Positions 14,123 to 24,714 of a DNA stretch of 64,000 nt are shown here, piece by piece. Under the pieces are notes generated by a model, which was not told the origin of the DNA, made no database searches, and was given only the letters and a program-made list of their open reading frames with translations. The translations under genes and the position numbers were made by a program. Position 1 is the stretch's first letter. Each line of letters opens with the position of its first letter. The stretch is from Pardosa pseudoannulata (lineage: Eukaryota; Arthropoda; Arachnida; Araneae; Lycosidae), in assembly GCA_032207245.1 (NCBI GenBank), contig CM063504.1:21328565-21392564 (forward strand), given 5' to 3'.

Positions 14123-14268
14123 GTATATTATGTATAACACTACTATTGATGGAATGTATCGAAGGGAAGAGGAAGAATAATTTGAACCTTAATTACTTAC
14201 GGTTATCCATAAATATATTACGTATAACACTACTATTAATGGAATGTATCGAAGAGAAAGGGAACAAT
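5932..14268 (+). repeat. large tandem array: 0.8-0.97 kb units built on a 90-bp sub-repeat
   Basis: Unit starts (aaggggaagaataa) occur at 6804, 7771, 8659, 9588, 10465, 11278, 12185, about 13084 (degraded) and 13949, giving spacings of 967, 888, 929, 877, 813, 907, about 899 and about 865 bp. The array opens with 90-bp sub-repeats (ggggaacaat at 5941, 6031, 6121; ggggaagaat at 6211) and stops abruptly near 14268. Each unit holds several sub-repeats, a (TA)n tract, then about 600 bp of unique sequence with words such as ggccaagctgggattggtcc. The first two units are nearly identical; later ones lose blocks irregularly. Because 90 bp is 30 codons, the sub-repeats stay open in one frame and create false proteins; none is considered a gene. 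Confidence 0.95.
6938..7035. repeat. (TA)n microsatellites inside the tandem array
   Basis: A long (TA)n run follows ggttatccatatat in nearly every unit: about 6938-7035, 7902-7981, 8792-8893 (interrupted), 9718-9777, 10595-10635, 11410-11444, 12316-12370, 13240-13300 (degenerate) and 14080-14125. They replace part of a 90-bp sub-repeat at the same place each time, so they were present before the large unit multiplied. Lengths vary from about 35 to 100 bp. Confidence 0.9.
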
Positions 14269-16837
14269 CAGAGTGACAAACAGAGATATTATAAAAATCT
14301 TTGTTTAATGGCAAAAATTTTGGAAGTTGAAAAAAAATTATAGTGGTTTAGCATTATAACCTAATTTTAGAAAAAATATAGAAAAATTTTTATAAAATTA
14401 ATTAAGACAAAACAATGACTCAAAGAATTATACGATAAATAGTAAACTGGAATGAATAATAAAGAAAAGGGAGAATGAAACTGTATATTTTTTCTTCTTT
14501 TTAAACTATTATTTTTTATTAATTTATTTATCGTAGACATTTCTAAGTGATTACAATTAACCTAAAAATATTACCCTGTGATTAAAACATATATCATATT
14601 TTACTTTAAAATTTTATCCATGTTACTAAGATATGAAAAGTCCTCTTTTGCGGTAGTGCTGCCATCTAGTAGAAATTACGTTAAATATTAAGTTTAAATA
14701 TACACAACATTACTCATAGTGCATCTTCTCCCCCAATCATGTCCTTTTTAAGTTATAATAAGAGATTTGAAAAAATTTTTTCAATTTTACAACTCCTCTT
14801 CAACCTCCACTCAAAATACAGTTTCTTTTAAGTCAAAGAGTTTTTTGCTGGATGAGATCCCGCCTACCATCCTCTTATTTTAAATTAATTTTACAATTTA
14901 CACTAAATCACAAATTTGTGATGAAAATCACACTCAGTTTATTTAATTTGTGATTAAGTGAATGTTTCAGTCTATTTAGTATGAATGTTATGTGTTTCCT
15001 TTGTGTTTTCTTTGTTAATTCAATTAGATTTTAAATATTCAATTTTTGTAAAATTTTTCCTCAAAATGTTGTTTTTGTTTATGTATCAATTTGTTGAGTT
15101 ACGATCCCCTCGCCGGATTTCAAACGCCACGCTGCAAGCACGCCACGCACGCAAGCTGCAAGCACGCCAATTTCGCCAAATGTGGTTGAAGCACCAACAA
15201 GATCCATGATTAGAAACATGAGAGTGGGCTAAGAAGAGGAGTTGAAAAAACGTAAATATGTGATGTGAAAATAATATATAAAATCTCTGTTTTACTGTGC
15301 CCGATCTCATTTCAAAAGGTAAGGTGTGGATACTTAATCATTATTATTTGCATTATTAACCAGAGTATTAATATAATTTCAATTGATAGACAGAATTTTA
15401 GAATATATATAAAAAAAATTACTATATATATAACTATGAATTGTTAAAACGTAATTTTAAAAATATATTGTCAAATTTTATAAAATAAAAATTTTACAAG
15501 GTATTTACAAAACAATTTTTAAAAATTAATCAAAGAAAGATATAGAATGAACAGTAAATAGTAAAACCATACATTAAAGGTAAAAATAATAATGATATTA
15601 TTTCATACTTTACAAATAATGCAATTGTGCATTGATATATTATCTGTATACAATTTTGGATTCTTATATTTCAACACCAAAACTTTTCCCATACCATTAT
15701 AAAAAAAAGGCAGTTTTTGGTAGGGCTGCCATCTATTTTCGTTTATAATAACTATGTTGTAAAACTTACTCAGGGTGCATCTCCTTCTTTAAACATACTT
15801 TTATATTTTTAAAAAATGTGAATAGAATATCTAGATTTTTTTAAGTTGCAGAAGATATAAAATCCGAATACATTTCTTTATGAAAATATGCGAAATCCAT
15901 TATTATCTAAAAAAATGCATTAGCAATTTTTTTGTTATTTATCTGTCATCTGTAATACCAGATTACAAAAAAAAATTCATTAGTATTTACGCAGTCACTA
16001 ATTACTTTTGATAATTACATAAGTGTTACATAATTTCTCACTATATAGTGATATAGCAAATCGTATTACTTTTCTGAATTTTCCTATTTTCTTATCACTA
16101 ATTTATTGAAATCTGTAATTTTTAAAATAATCTATAATCAAAAAACATTATTTTACGCATATAATAATGGTTCTACGTTTTATTTTTTAAAGTTATATAT
16201 TGCCAACCATTTTATTTTATTCATTTATTTTTTAAAATGTATGAGTTACAGATTCTCAAAATTATCAGGACCAAAGCTCTTACATTCAGGTGAGAATTTT
16301 ATGTATAAGAAATAAATAATTTAAGTATATTTATAGTACTAATATAGTACCATGCATCTAATTTTACTTTTTAATTTATTTACATCTAAAAAAAATTAAA
16401 AATTATGGATTTTTAATACTAGGATCAAAACTCTTAGGCTTTGAGGAATGCTTAATGTTTAAAAATTAACATTTTTATAAATTTATAATAATAAAAGAAT
16501 CAAAATTATATTTTATTGTAAAAAATATATTATTTGACAAGTTTTAATTATGTTACTGTATTAGTTTTATTTGGGAAAGTATTAATTTACTAAATGTGTA
16601 CATAGATGGCAGCACCTAAACTTCTTTTCTCTCATGATGCTGAATTGTAATATAGCATACGTTATCTGTATATGTGTGAATTTATACACACACACATTAT
16701 ATATAGCAGATAAATAAGTGGAACCTGTTAAACACGTTTTTGCACTTAAATCGTTTGATTTTTTTGGTCCAATTTTATCCATATATCTATAATTATAATA
16801 ATTGTAATGCATTGTAATCATGCTTGGTTTGTCCAAG
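14269..16837. other. AT-rich spacer, no gene seen
   Basis: No coding exon or RNA gene recognised. The only less AT-rich patch is near 15105-15195, where short words (cacgc, gctgcaagcacgcc) repeat. Three copies of a TAGATGGCAGC-type motif lie here (14658-14672 and 15725-15736 on the minus strand, 16603-16615 on plus). Confidence 0.5.
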
Positions 16838-17275
16838 TGGATCAAATTTTGTCTAAATGTATTTCTAAAGCAATATCCACCACAGAATTTTTTAATGTTC
16901 CGATACTTTTGGATATACATTATACACACAGATGCTAATTTAACTGTTCTTAAAGTATTAAAAATTGTCATGATGAATGCTTTAGATTTATCAAACTTTC
17001 TTATTTATTTATTTTATAAAAAGTAAGAAGTAAAGTCAAATTTTGTCTAAAAGATCAAATTTTGTCTAAATGTATACCAAAACAATAATCACCACAGAAT
17101 TTTCTAATGTTCGGATACTTTTGGATATACCTTATACACACAGTTACTAATTTAGTTTGTAATGACTGTTCTTAAATTTGTTTCTAAATATTCAAAAAAT
17201 TATCATAAAAAATGCTTTAGATTTATTAAAACTTTCTTTTTTTTTTTTATAACACGTAAGAAAAAAATTGTACAT
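16838..17275 (+). repeat. tandem duplication of about 215 bp
   Basis: Two adjacent copies, about 16838-17034 and 17054-17275, share gatcaaattttgtctaaatg, cttttggatatac, atacacacag and aatgctttagattta in the same order with many point differences and small indels. Old local duplication with no associated gene. Confidence 0.8.
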
Positions 17276-18158
17276 TATTACATAAAAGAATTTCATCTCA
17301 AAAAAACTAATTTACAATAAAAAGGAATTTTATTGCTTTAAACTGAATGAGCAAGTGCTATGCTCAATTTTCGAATTGACTGTACACTGCAAAAGCAGTC
17401 GATCCTCACCTAATCGGGGGCCATTTGTAGTTAATCCGAAAATGGGGTTAACCACTAGAGTTTAAAAGCAGCCGTCTACTGTGATTTGACTAGAATATAA
17501 ATTTTGACTAGAATGCTAATTGCGTTATAATTAAAGATAAAATTTCTTTACAGAAAACATCGAAATCATAGATCTCACTAAATTTAAACAATAAATAAAT
17601 ACTGATAATTAAAATAATGTAGAAAGTAAAAATAATTCCATTACATACTTTAAAAATTTATTACGTATCCTCATTTTCTAATAATTTCTTCTTAAAACCT
17701 ATCATTTTAGTTTCTTCAGTGAAAAATTCAGTTAATGAATATTTAAAATTATGTTTATATTAGTCTCTCCTAAAAGTATAAAATTAATTCATTGATTTAA
17801 TGGCAACAATCGTGAAATCAATATTATGCAGAATTCAAAAGATACAAGATATTTTTCTACGACTAACGTTTCTCACTAAAAACAGAACTCACGTCATACG
17901 ATATGTCTTCATTAATTCTATGAAGAAATGCAGGATACAAGATAGTTTCAGTGATTATGTCAAAACGAAAGAGAAACGGACAAAGGCTTATCCATAGAAA
18001 TTGTGGGACTAACAAGAAATGGCTTAAATATTTTTATTTTCTTTTTTGCCTTTATTAACATCGGATTCTACAAAGCTACAAATTTTGTTGACCCATTTAT
18101 TATGGGAGTACCATATAGGTGGTCAACATTATTCCCTATGAAACTACACAACAAATAC

Positions 18159-18310
18159 GGCCCTTACTCTGGACATTGTGAGTCGGTTCTCACGTTCATT
18201 GTGATGTCGCTTTGAAGTCAGCTTGAGGACTTTCTACGAGCAAACCATCAATCTGACGTCAAAGTGACGTCACAACGAACGTGCAACTCGCAACGTCCAG
18301 AGTAAGGGCC
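18159..18310. mobile_element. foldback MITE, type 1, copy in duplication unit 1
   Basis: 152 bp with long inverted ends: starts ggcccttactctggac and ends gtccagagtaagggcc, with further inverted pairing around the acgt-rich interior (gacgtca words). Flanks show no clear target duplication. It abuts the type-2 MITE at 18314. Confidence 0.8.
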
Positions 18311-18313
18311 TTA

Positions 18314-18476
18314 GGCTGCAACCATGTTACAGTCGACATATGTCACTGATTTCTACTTCATAATGACCTAAGAAATCGCCAGAGATGGGAATTTGGTACC
18401 ATAAACTTCCCTCTCTGACATCATTATGACGCAAAAGTCACCAGTGAAATATGTCGATTGTATTATGGTAGCACCC
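18314..18476. mobile_element. MITE, type 2 (TA target), copy in duplication unit 1
   Basis: 163 bp with inverted ends: ggctgcaaccatgttacag at the left and the complement of ctgtaat-type sequence ending ggtagcaccc at the right; cgacatatgtcac pairs with gtgaaatatgtcg. TA flanks both sides (18312-18313 and 18477-18478). Short, non-coding, likely non-autonomous and mobilised by a TA-inserting transposase; superfamily is inference. Confidence 0.75.
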
Positions 18477-18485
18477 TATATCTAA

Positions 18486-18605
18486 GGGACGGTCTAACCA
18501 AAGTCGTTTAACGGCTAACCGCGATTAACCCATGGCGCCAACCAATGGTGAAACGCAATTCTCCATTTAAACAGAGATTAATCGTGGTTAGCCATTAAAC
18601 GATTT
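18486..18605. mobile_element. Harbinger-type MITE, 3'-truncated copy
   Basis: Same element as at 19439-19573 but cut at gattt by the duplication junction. The left target TAA (18483-18485) and left terminal repeat gggacggtctaaccaaagtc are present; the right terminus is missing. Confidence 0.85.
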
Positions 18606-18746
18606 TATTACGTATCCTCATTTTCTAATAATTTCTTCTTAAAACCTATCATTTTAGTTTCTTCAGTGAAAAATTCAGTTAATGAATATTTAAAATTATG
18701 TTTATATTAGTCTCTCCTAAAAGTATAAAATTAATTCATTGATTTA

Positions 18747-19163
18747 ATGGCAACAAACGTGAAATCAATATTATGCAGAATTCAAGAGATACAAAATATT
18801 TTTCTACGACTAACGTTTCTCACTAAAAACAGAACTCACGTCATACGATATGCCTTCATTAATTCTAGCAAGAAATGCAGGATTCAAGATAGCTTCAGTG
18901 ATTATGTCAATACGAAAGAGAAAATGGACAAAGGCTTATCCATAGAAATTGTGGAACTAACAAAAAATGGCTTGAATATTTTTATTTTCTTTTTTGCCTT
19001 TATTAACATCGGATTCTACAAAGCTACAAATTTTGTTGACCCATTTATTATGGGAGTACCATATAGGTGGTCAACATTATTCCCTATGAAACTACACAAC
19101 AAATACGGCCCTTACTCTGGACATTGTGAGTCGGTTCTCACGTTCATTGTGATGTCGCTTTGA
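18747..19163 (+). other. open frame in the duplicated segment, not recognised
   Basis: A 138-codon frame in copy 2. The equivalent frame in copy 1 (17800-17997) is cut to 65 codons by a 1-bp difference near 17978. The first part is Lys/Arg/Ile-rich (CRIQ, FSDY, VNTKEK words) and fits no family I can name. The last 20 codons lie inside an inverted-repeat element (from 19107), so the frame cannot be conserved as a unit. Possibly a remnant exon followed by MITE sequence, more likely chance. No function is proposed. Confidence 0.15.
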
Positions 19164-19263
19164 AGTCAGCTTGAGGACTTTCTACGAGCAAACCATCAAT
19201 CTGACGTCAAAGTGACGTCCCAACGAACGTGCGAACCGACTCGCAACGTCCAGAGTAAGGGCC
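19107..19263. mobile_element. foldback MITE, type 1, copy in duplication unit 2
   Basis: Same as 18159-18310, with a fuller right arm (gtgcgaaccgactcgcaacg). This copy gives the better inverted repeat: the left arm acattgtgagtcggttctcac pairs with the right arm over most of its length. Confidence 0.8.
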
Positions 19264-19266
19264 TTA

Positions 19267-19429
19267 GGCTGCAACCATGTTACAGTCGACATATGTCACT
19301 GATTTCTACATCATAATGACCTAAGAAATCGCCAGAGATGGGAATTTGGTACCATAAACTTCCCTCTCTGACATCATTATGACGCAAAAGTCACCAGTGA
19401 AATATGTCGATTGTATTATGGTAGCACCC
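19267..19429. mobile_element. MITE, type 2 (TA target), copy in duplication unit 2
   Basis: Same 163-bp element as 18314-18476, differing by about one base. TA on both sides (19265-19266 and 19430-19431). Confidence 0.75.
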
Positions 19430-19438
19430 TATATCTAA

Positions 19439-19573
19439 GGGACGGTCTAACCAAAGTCGTTTAACGGCTAACCGCGATTAACCCATGGTGCCAACCAATG
19501 GTGAAACGCAATTCTCCATTTAAACAGAGATTAATCGTGATTAGTCGTTAAACGATTTAGGTGAAACCGGCCC
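19439..19573. mobile_element. Harbinger-type MITE, complete (135 bp)
   Basis: Inverted ends gggacggtctaacc at the left and the complement of ggtgaaaccggccc at the right, flanked by TAA on both sides (19436-19438 and 19574-19576). Inner arms (gtcgtttaacggctaacc against attagtcgttaaacga) also pair, so the element folds on itself. A TWA target plus GGGCC-type ends point to the PIF/Harbinger superfamily. Four further copies or fragments lie at 18486, 19895, 23276 and 23799. Confidence 0.88.
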
Positions 19574-19894
19574 TAAGTCTTACTCGGGAACCGAACATTT
19601 GGGAGCATAATACAATCTCTATACAATTCAATCGGCTGTCTTCATTGTTGCCCAGCAATTGGAGGAAGGTACTACGACAACAGAGAAAATTTTCTGATTA
19701 ATAGTATCCTTGTATAAGCTCGAATTTTTGCGTTGAGTGAAAATACCTTGACAAGCATATTTACTTAGTGCTAATGCAGTGAATATAATTTTACAAATGC
19801 AGATTTTCTGTGGTATTATCCCTCAAATTATAATTTTTCGTTGAACCAGCTTCTTGCTGGAGGTTACTAAGGGGCAAATGAACATGAAGATTAA

Positions 19895-20029
19895 GAGCCG
19901 GTCTCACCTAAATCGTTTAATGGCTAACCACGTTTAATCTCTGTTTAAATGGAGAATTGCATTTCACCATTGGTTGGCGCCATGGGTTAATCTTGGTTAG
20001 CCGATAAACGTCGATGGTGAGACCGGTCC
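19895..20029. mobile_element. Harbinger-type MITE, complete copy in the opposite orientation
   Basis: 135 bp. Starts gagccggtctcacc and ends ggtgagaccggtcc, with TAA at 19892-19894 and 20030-20032. The internal order (ggagaattgcatttcacc then gcgccatgggttaatc) is the reverse complement of the copy at 19439. Confidence 0.88.
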
Positions 20030-20032
20030 TAA

Positions 20033-21379
20033 AAGGCAAGCATGACACGCGTGCTCTACAAAAGCATATGCTGTGTATGCTGTGAACTCAAATCTATCTA
20101 CAATCATAAATACACTGAAAAAAAAACTATAAAGTGCAATCAAAATACAGGAGGCATGGCTGACTATTCCAAGTGTAGACTCTATAAAAACATTTAAAGT
20201 CATAAATTACTTAAGTTTCTCCAATTCAATTTTGCCTGAAATTAGCAGAATAAACCTGTTGTCATACAAAAACGCTAAACATGTCATCAAAACGTAGTTC
20301 ATGAAGCTCATTTGACTAGTGAGCTGCTTTGTTAATCACAAGTATACCAGGAGAATGTATTTCCTTTATTAGTACACTCATCGGAATCAAGTTTGAAAGA
20401 ACCGGAACTAGGCTCTTTGGTGCGCTTCGTGGAAAACTGATTTGCGCCCCTATTAACAAATAGAGTGGAAAAAATATATATAAGTTTTTATCCGTGTAGT
20501 ATACATTCAGAATGCACTCAACTTACAGAATAAAAAATGATCAACTTTATCCCTATGTATTATATAAAGAATAAATATATATAACATTGTCCTACGTTTA
20601 GCGTCGATGATTTTGTCATAGTTGTGTCAAGCTGTTTGTGTTATCTTTTTCAATATACAGTATAGTTATATTCTCTGTACCAACGAGAAGAGTTGATAGG
20701 ATTTTATCACTTTCGGCGTGCTAGAAGAACATTCCCATTAAGCAGTCGTCGTCTGAAAGGTCCTCAATGTAATTGCTAAATTTATGTATGTATTTGCTCT
20801 CTAATTCTTTGATTCTATCTGATGAAATATTTCTAAAATTTCGAATGCACTTATTTTCTTGGAGTCTTTTAGTACTGATAATTTGAAACTGACTTTTGGG
20901 AAATGGCTGACTTTACGTGTATTTAAATTAGCAAAATTTGGAAGGGAATGTATGATAAGGGAATTAAAAAGTTTTTCTTTCACGACGGTTGTTTATTTCC
21001 TTATTTTGTGACGAGATTCGAGGAATATGAAGATCACACTTAGATTGTTGGCATTGGAAGTCTACATTTTTTTAAAATTTTATTTGATCGTAACATTGCA
21101 ACTTCATTTTCAAATAGCCTATTTTAAGCAAAAGTACACTTTTTATTTATTGCTTTCAAAATCTTCCTGGACTCAAATATTTTTATTCATTACTGAAATA
21201 TGACAAATTTATATTCTATACATACTTTAAACATAATATCATTTTTTGCATTGTATCCATAACTTTATGTTCTTATTTAGATATATAAAGAAATCTTTAT
21301 CAAAACCAGTTATTTATACAATTAACAAAGTATATCTTATCAATTCAGCAAAATTAAAATTCCATTATTAATACCACGC
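20033..21379. other. AT-rich spacer, no gene seen
   Basis: Open frames at 19997-20203 (-) and 20801-20983 (-) have no recognisable domain; the first overlaps a MITE end. No RNA gene or element ends identified up to the solo LTR. Confidence 0.5.
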
Positions 21380-22111
21380 TGTGACGACTTCAATATTCTC
21401 GAGTGAGAGGTAAAGTGAAAAATGGATCACAGTCAAAGATTAATTGGAAATTTCTTTTAATCTTGATTAACTACGCCTATTTACAAGGGAATTTTAATTC
21501 CCAAATCATGTAGAACTGCAAAGGAGGGTTGCCGGTATAATTTCCTCACGACGATCACAGTCGAAAGAAAAACAAGAAATTTAATAATCTGTTACAAGTG
21601 GGGAGGCTTTTCAGGGTGCAATCAAACCCAATCTATCCCCCATCCGGTATCAGAGACTCTGCCGCTCCATATATGAGCGGACTTTACGAATCTCCCGAAC
21701 TAGAAAGCTGGCTCTGGTAACAAAAAGACGAAAACCTCCACGAGGTCAACACACCTACGTAAAAAATGACGAAAAGCCCTGAATCACAAAATTGTAGGCT
21801 TTTTATACCTGGGAGTCAGTTACGTTTTCGTCAACTGTTTTTTGGGTCAGTTAAGACCCCAGTCACTTGAGAACTCCAGCTAAAGTTTCAGTTAGATTTT
21901 ATAGATGAATCGTCATTGACTGGCTGTTCCGATTCTAAAAACTGGGTGCAATCCTCTCGTCTCATTACCGTCACCTATCAAGGGGCGTAATACCCATTCA
22001 AACGAACTGTCAGCATCTCAGACACTGCGACGCCACGCTATTGTCCTGGTAAACAGGTGAGATCCAATCAGCTGTTCTGGCGAGTGCTCGGAACAAATGA
22101 GAGTCTTCACA
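21380..22111 (-). mobile_element. solo LTR (Gypsy-like), 732 bp
   Basis: Bounded by tgtgacgact and agtcttcaca, a TG...CA pair with a near-perfect terminal inverted repeat. Flanks are ACGC (21376-21379) and ACGT (22112-22115), a 4-bp target duplication with one mismatch. The TATA-like word (ggtataaaaagcc, plus-strand about 21799-21811) indicates minus orientation. No gag-pol sequence adjoins either side, so it is a solo LTR, the product of recombination between two LTRs. The 4-bp target fits Gypsy-type integrases. Family unnamed. Confidence 0.65.
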
Positions 22112-22250
22112 ACGTTTTTGGCACCAGATGGTGCAAAAACACAATTATAACACAAAAGTTTTCCAACAACCAAAATTAAACTAATTAAAGATTGTAAAAC
22201 AAAACAGAAACTTAAACCTTTTTAAAGGACTTTGAACACGATAATCAAAA

Positions 22251-22682
22251 TTGTGTTTTCACGCTGACCCAGGCATTCGCCCATACAGCAGCAACTACTA
22301 AAGACCGTCGCCGCAACAGCAACCACAACAGCTACAAAGCTGCCGCTGACCTACGAGAGGCTCCGTCCTGGCTCGAAATTAATGTAGACGACCCCAGTAA
22401 GGAACAATACCACTTCGGCAAGTTCGGGACTACCAGGGAAGTCGAAAGAGAAGGATCACTCAGGAAACCCCGGGTTCGTGAAACCCGAGTATACCTAAAG
22501 GAGGTATACCCCTTGAGGTTGTCAGACGGCTATCATCGGCCTAGGAGGGACACTCCTAGTTACCAGGGGCGCCACGTGGAGGCTGATAGCTGTCCTAGGT
22601 GAGGTACCGTAGTACAACACCCTGAGGCTCAACTCCAGAGCTGTGCCAAAGCACCGCTGTGGTGTATCACTGCCCCACCCCC
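22251..22682. mobile_element. GC-rich 432-bp insertion with 14-bp target duplication
   Basis: Flanked by the perfect 14-bp direct repeat cacgataatcaaaa at 22237-22250 and 22683-22696. The interior is much richer in G+C than either flank, starts ttgtgttttcacgctgaccc and ends in a C-rich run (gccccacccc). A 14-bp target duplication is typical of target-primed reverse transcription, so a truncated non-LTR retrotransposon end or an unfamiliar SINE is likely. Orientation and family are not clear, no pol III boxes were recognised, and the open frame at 22522-22716 (-) has no known domain. Confidence 0.75.
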
Positions 22683-22696
22683 CACGATAATCAAAA

Positions 22697-23272
22697 GAAA
22701 AATTTCTTGGTTCCACTTAGTAAAAAATACTAAATATCCTCGTAATTTAAATCTAATGATTCTACCACAAAGTGCATATGGCAAATTAAAATTACATTGG
22801 CTGCACCAACGAGGACCATCTACCTTAAAACAAAAGTTTAAGATGATTTTGGGTATCCCCGGGTGTACAATCCACAGCAGCTCCTAATATACAATTCGGT
22901 ATAGTAAATGCAGTAAAAATATCTCAAACCAACACATACAAATACAAAACAGACAAAATAACACAGGAAATAAAAAAATAATAATCATAAAATTAAAAAA
23001 TAAATAAAAAATAAAATAAAATAAATAATGATAATAATTACAAGATAATTGCATGAAAATAAATACAAAAGCACGGTACAGTGAAAGTTATATATTCAGA
23101 ATCAGCCTTGTTATGGGGCCTGCAGATTCTCTGAATTCTCCATTAGCCAACCGAACAGTTTGCTTAGTTTGGATGAGAGAGTTTTGTTACAAATTAGCTG
23201 ATCAGCCTAGACACCCTTCAGGTCTGGTCTGAAACTGCATTGCTTTATTAGCGATTAGAACTAATAGAACAT
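22697..23272. other. AT-rich spacer with simple A/T repeats
   Basis: Contains an aaataaa-type low-complexity run at about 22960-23045. No gene or element ends recognised. Confidence 0.5.
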
Positions 23273-23275
23273 TAA

Positions 23276-23409
23276 GAGCCTGTCTCACCAAAGTCGTTTA
23301 ATGGTTAATCATGATTAACCCATGACGCCAACTAATGGTGGGATGCAATTCTCCGTTTAAACAGAGATTAATCGTGGTTAGCGTTAAACGACTTTGATGA
23401 GACTGGCCC
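23276..23409. mobile_element. Harbinger-type MITE, complete (134 bp)
   Basis: Ends gagcctgtctcacc and the complement of gatgagactggccc, TAA at 23273-23275 and 23410-23412. Same internal words as 19439 with more substitutions, so an older or different insertion. Confidence 0.87.
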
Positions 23410-23798
23410 TAAACTCTTTACAATTGAACTAGAGAGTTAACAAAATTGTAGATAACATTGACTTGACGATTATCTCTAATTCGCTATAATTAAATGCGCA
23501 GTTAATCTTTGATTTGTTATAATGGCAAGTCCAGGCTTTTGTTCTATTTTTTATATCTTGAAAATGGTTTTTATAAGTCCTTTGCACTTTTGTTTATTTT
23601 AGTTATCTCTAAATTTTGTAGAAAAGGTAAATATATTTGTTCAAGTCTTCAAAATAACTAATTTGCTGCCATGCCTTTAAACATTTCAAATATTCTCTGA
23701 ACCTTGAATCGATGAACTGAAAATGATACAGAAAGTGTGGCATTAACAGTTATAAATGGAATTTAACAGTTGTAAGAAGATTTAATTTGATGTTTTAA

Positions 23799-23886
23799 AG
23801 GCGGTCTTACTAAAGTCGTTTAACGGCTAACCGAGATTAATCTCCATTTAAACGGAGAATTAAACGACTTTGGTCAGACTGGCCCT
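23799..23886. mobile_element. Harbinger-type MITE, internally deleted (88 bp)
   Basis: Keeps both terminal repeats (aggcggtcttactaaagtcg and the complement of ggtcagactggccct) and TAA on both sides (23796-23798 and 23887-23889), but the middle containing the gcgccaaccaatgg block is gone. What remains is an almost perfect hairpin. Confidence 0.82.
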
Positions 23887-23889
23887 TAA

Positions 23890-24710
23890 TCTCTAATGAT
23901 TAAATGGTATTGCAGTTTGTTGATAGTCTATGGCATCATATTTTTTCAGCACTCATCACTTCGTACTCAGACAATATTCATGCGTTCGGAAGCGAAACTC
24001 ATTTTGAATCTTGAAGAGAATGTGTTAATGGTGATTCTTCTGTAGCATCATACAAAATAAAAACAAAAAACGTAGGCAATTTAATACGTGTACAAGGAAG
24101 TCATGTGGAGCACACATCAGATTTTCTTTTAATTTTGAAATTAATCAGACTCACATTTAAAAATGCAATAAAAGTTGAATAAATTAAACAAATAATCGTT
24201 TAAAATATAATAAAAACGTATAAGATGCATTGAGCTTCATAGGCTTCCTTGAAATTCATAAATCGCAGATGGATGTACTAGTTGTACCCTTTTCCACTTA
24301 AGGTCTGAGAACAAAAAAATTAAATATATATCAAAACTTGATGAACTCAAATGAAAAGAATAAGTAATTTGTTTTGCAACTAATATAAACTGCATCTTCT
24401 TGTTTATTGAGGTTTTTTTTAACATTTGTGCTCTGTGTTTTAAAGGATGTTATTCATAAAAATAAAATCAATGGCACTCATTCATAAAATCTGCATCGAA
24501 CAACGTACGTTCTGTTCATTGACATGAGAGTAAATATTTATCACTTTCTTCTTGAGTGTTAAATGTGAAAGCTAATATCCGTAGACCTTGGTATGAATAT
24601 GTGTCATTGAAACAAAATAAGGGAAGTGTAAAATAGATTCACTTCATTAATCGTCCATCACTAAAAGATTTTCGATTTTCAGTTCTTCGTACAAACACAC
24701 ACGTACATAT
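23890..24710. other. AT-rich spacer, no gene seen
   Basis: No gene, RNA or repeat termini recognised. The small minus-strand frame at 24237-24425 has no known domain. Confidence 0.5.
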
Positions 24711-24714
24711 ACAG

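Larger units (their letters stand above)
17657..19558 (+). repeat. direct tandem duplication of a 0.95-kb segment containing three MITEs
   Basis: Copy 1 (17657-18605) and copy 2 (18604-19558) are almost identical over their whole length. The offset is 947 bp at the start and 953 bp at the end because copy 2 carries a few extra bases around 19232. The junction lies inside a Harbinger-type MITE: copy 1's MITE stops at gattt and is followed at once by the start of copy 2, while copy 2's MITE is complete. A short shared word (ttattacg preceded by ttt) at the junction suggests unequal exchange or microhomology-based joining. Confidence 0.95.

Noticed and set aside
5858..14343. Long repeat-bearing open frames (30-residue LLLMECIE repeats and poly Tyr-Ile stretches)
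   Set aside because: They follow from the 90-bp sub-repeat and (TA)n tracts, break at each unit, and have no conserved start or end.
17380..17470. Pogo-like word cagtcgatcctcacctaatc at about 17396
   Set aside because: Only one end found; no opposite end, TA target pair or coding remnant.
18747..19163. Possible small LYR-motif-like mitochondrial protein
   Set aside because: Only a vague resemblance in a few residues; the last part of the frame is MITE sequence and the sister copy is frameshifted.
22112..22140. tggcaccagatgg after the LTR as a tRNA primer-binding site
   Set aside because: LTR orientation (TATA word) is minus, a near target duplication fits a solo LTR, and no gag follows.
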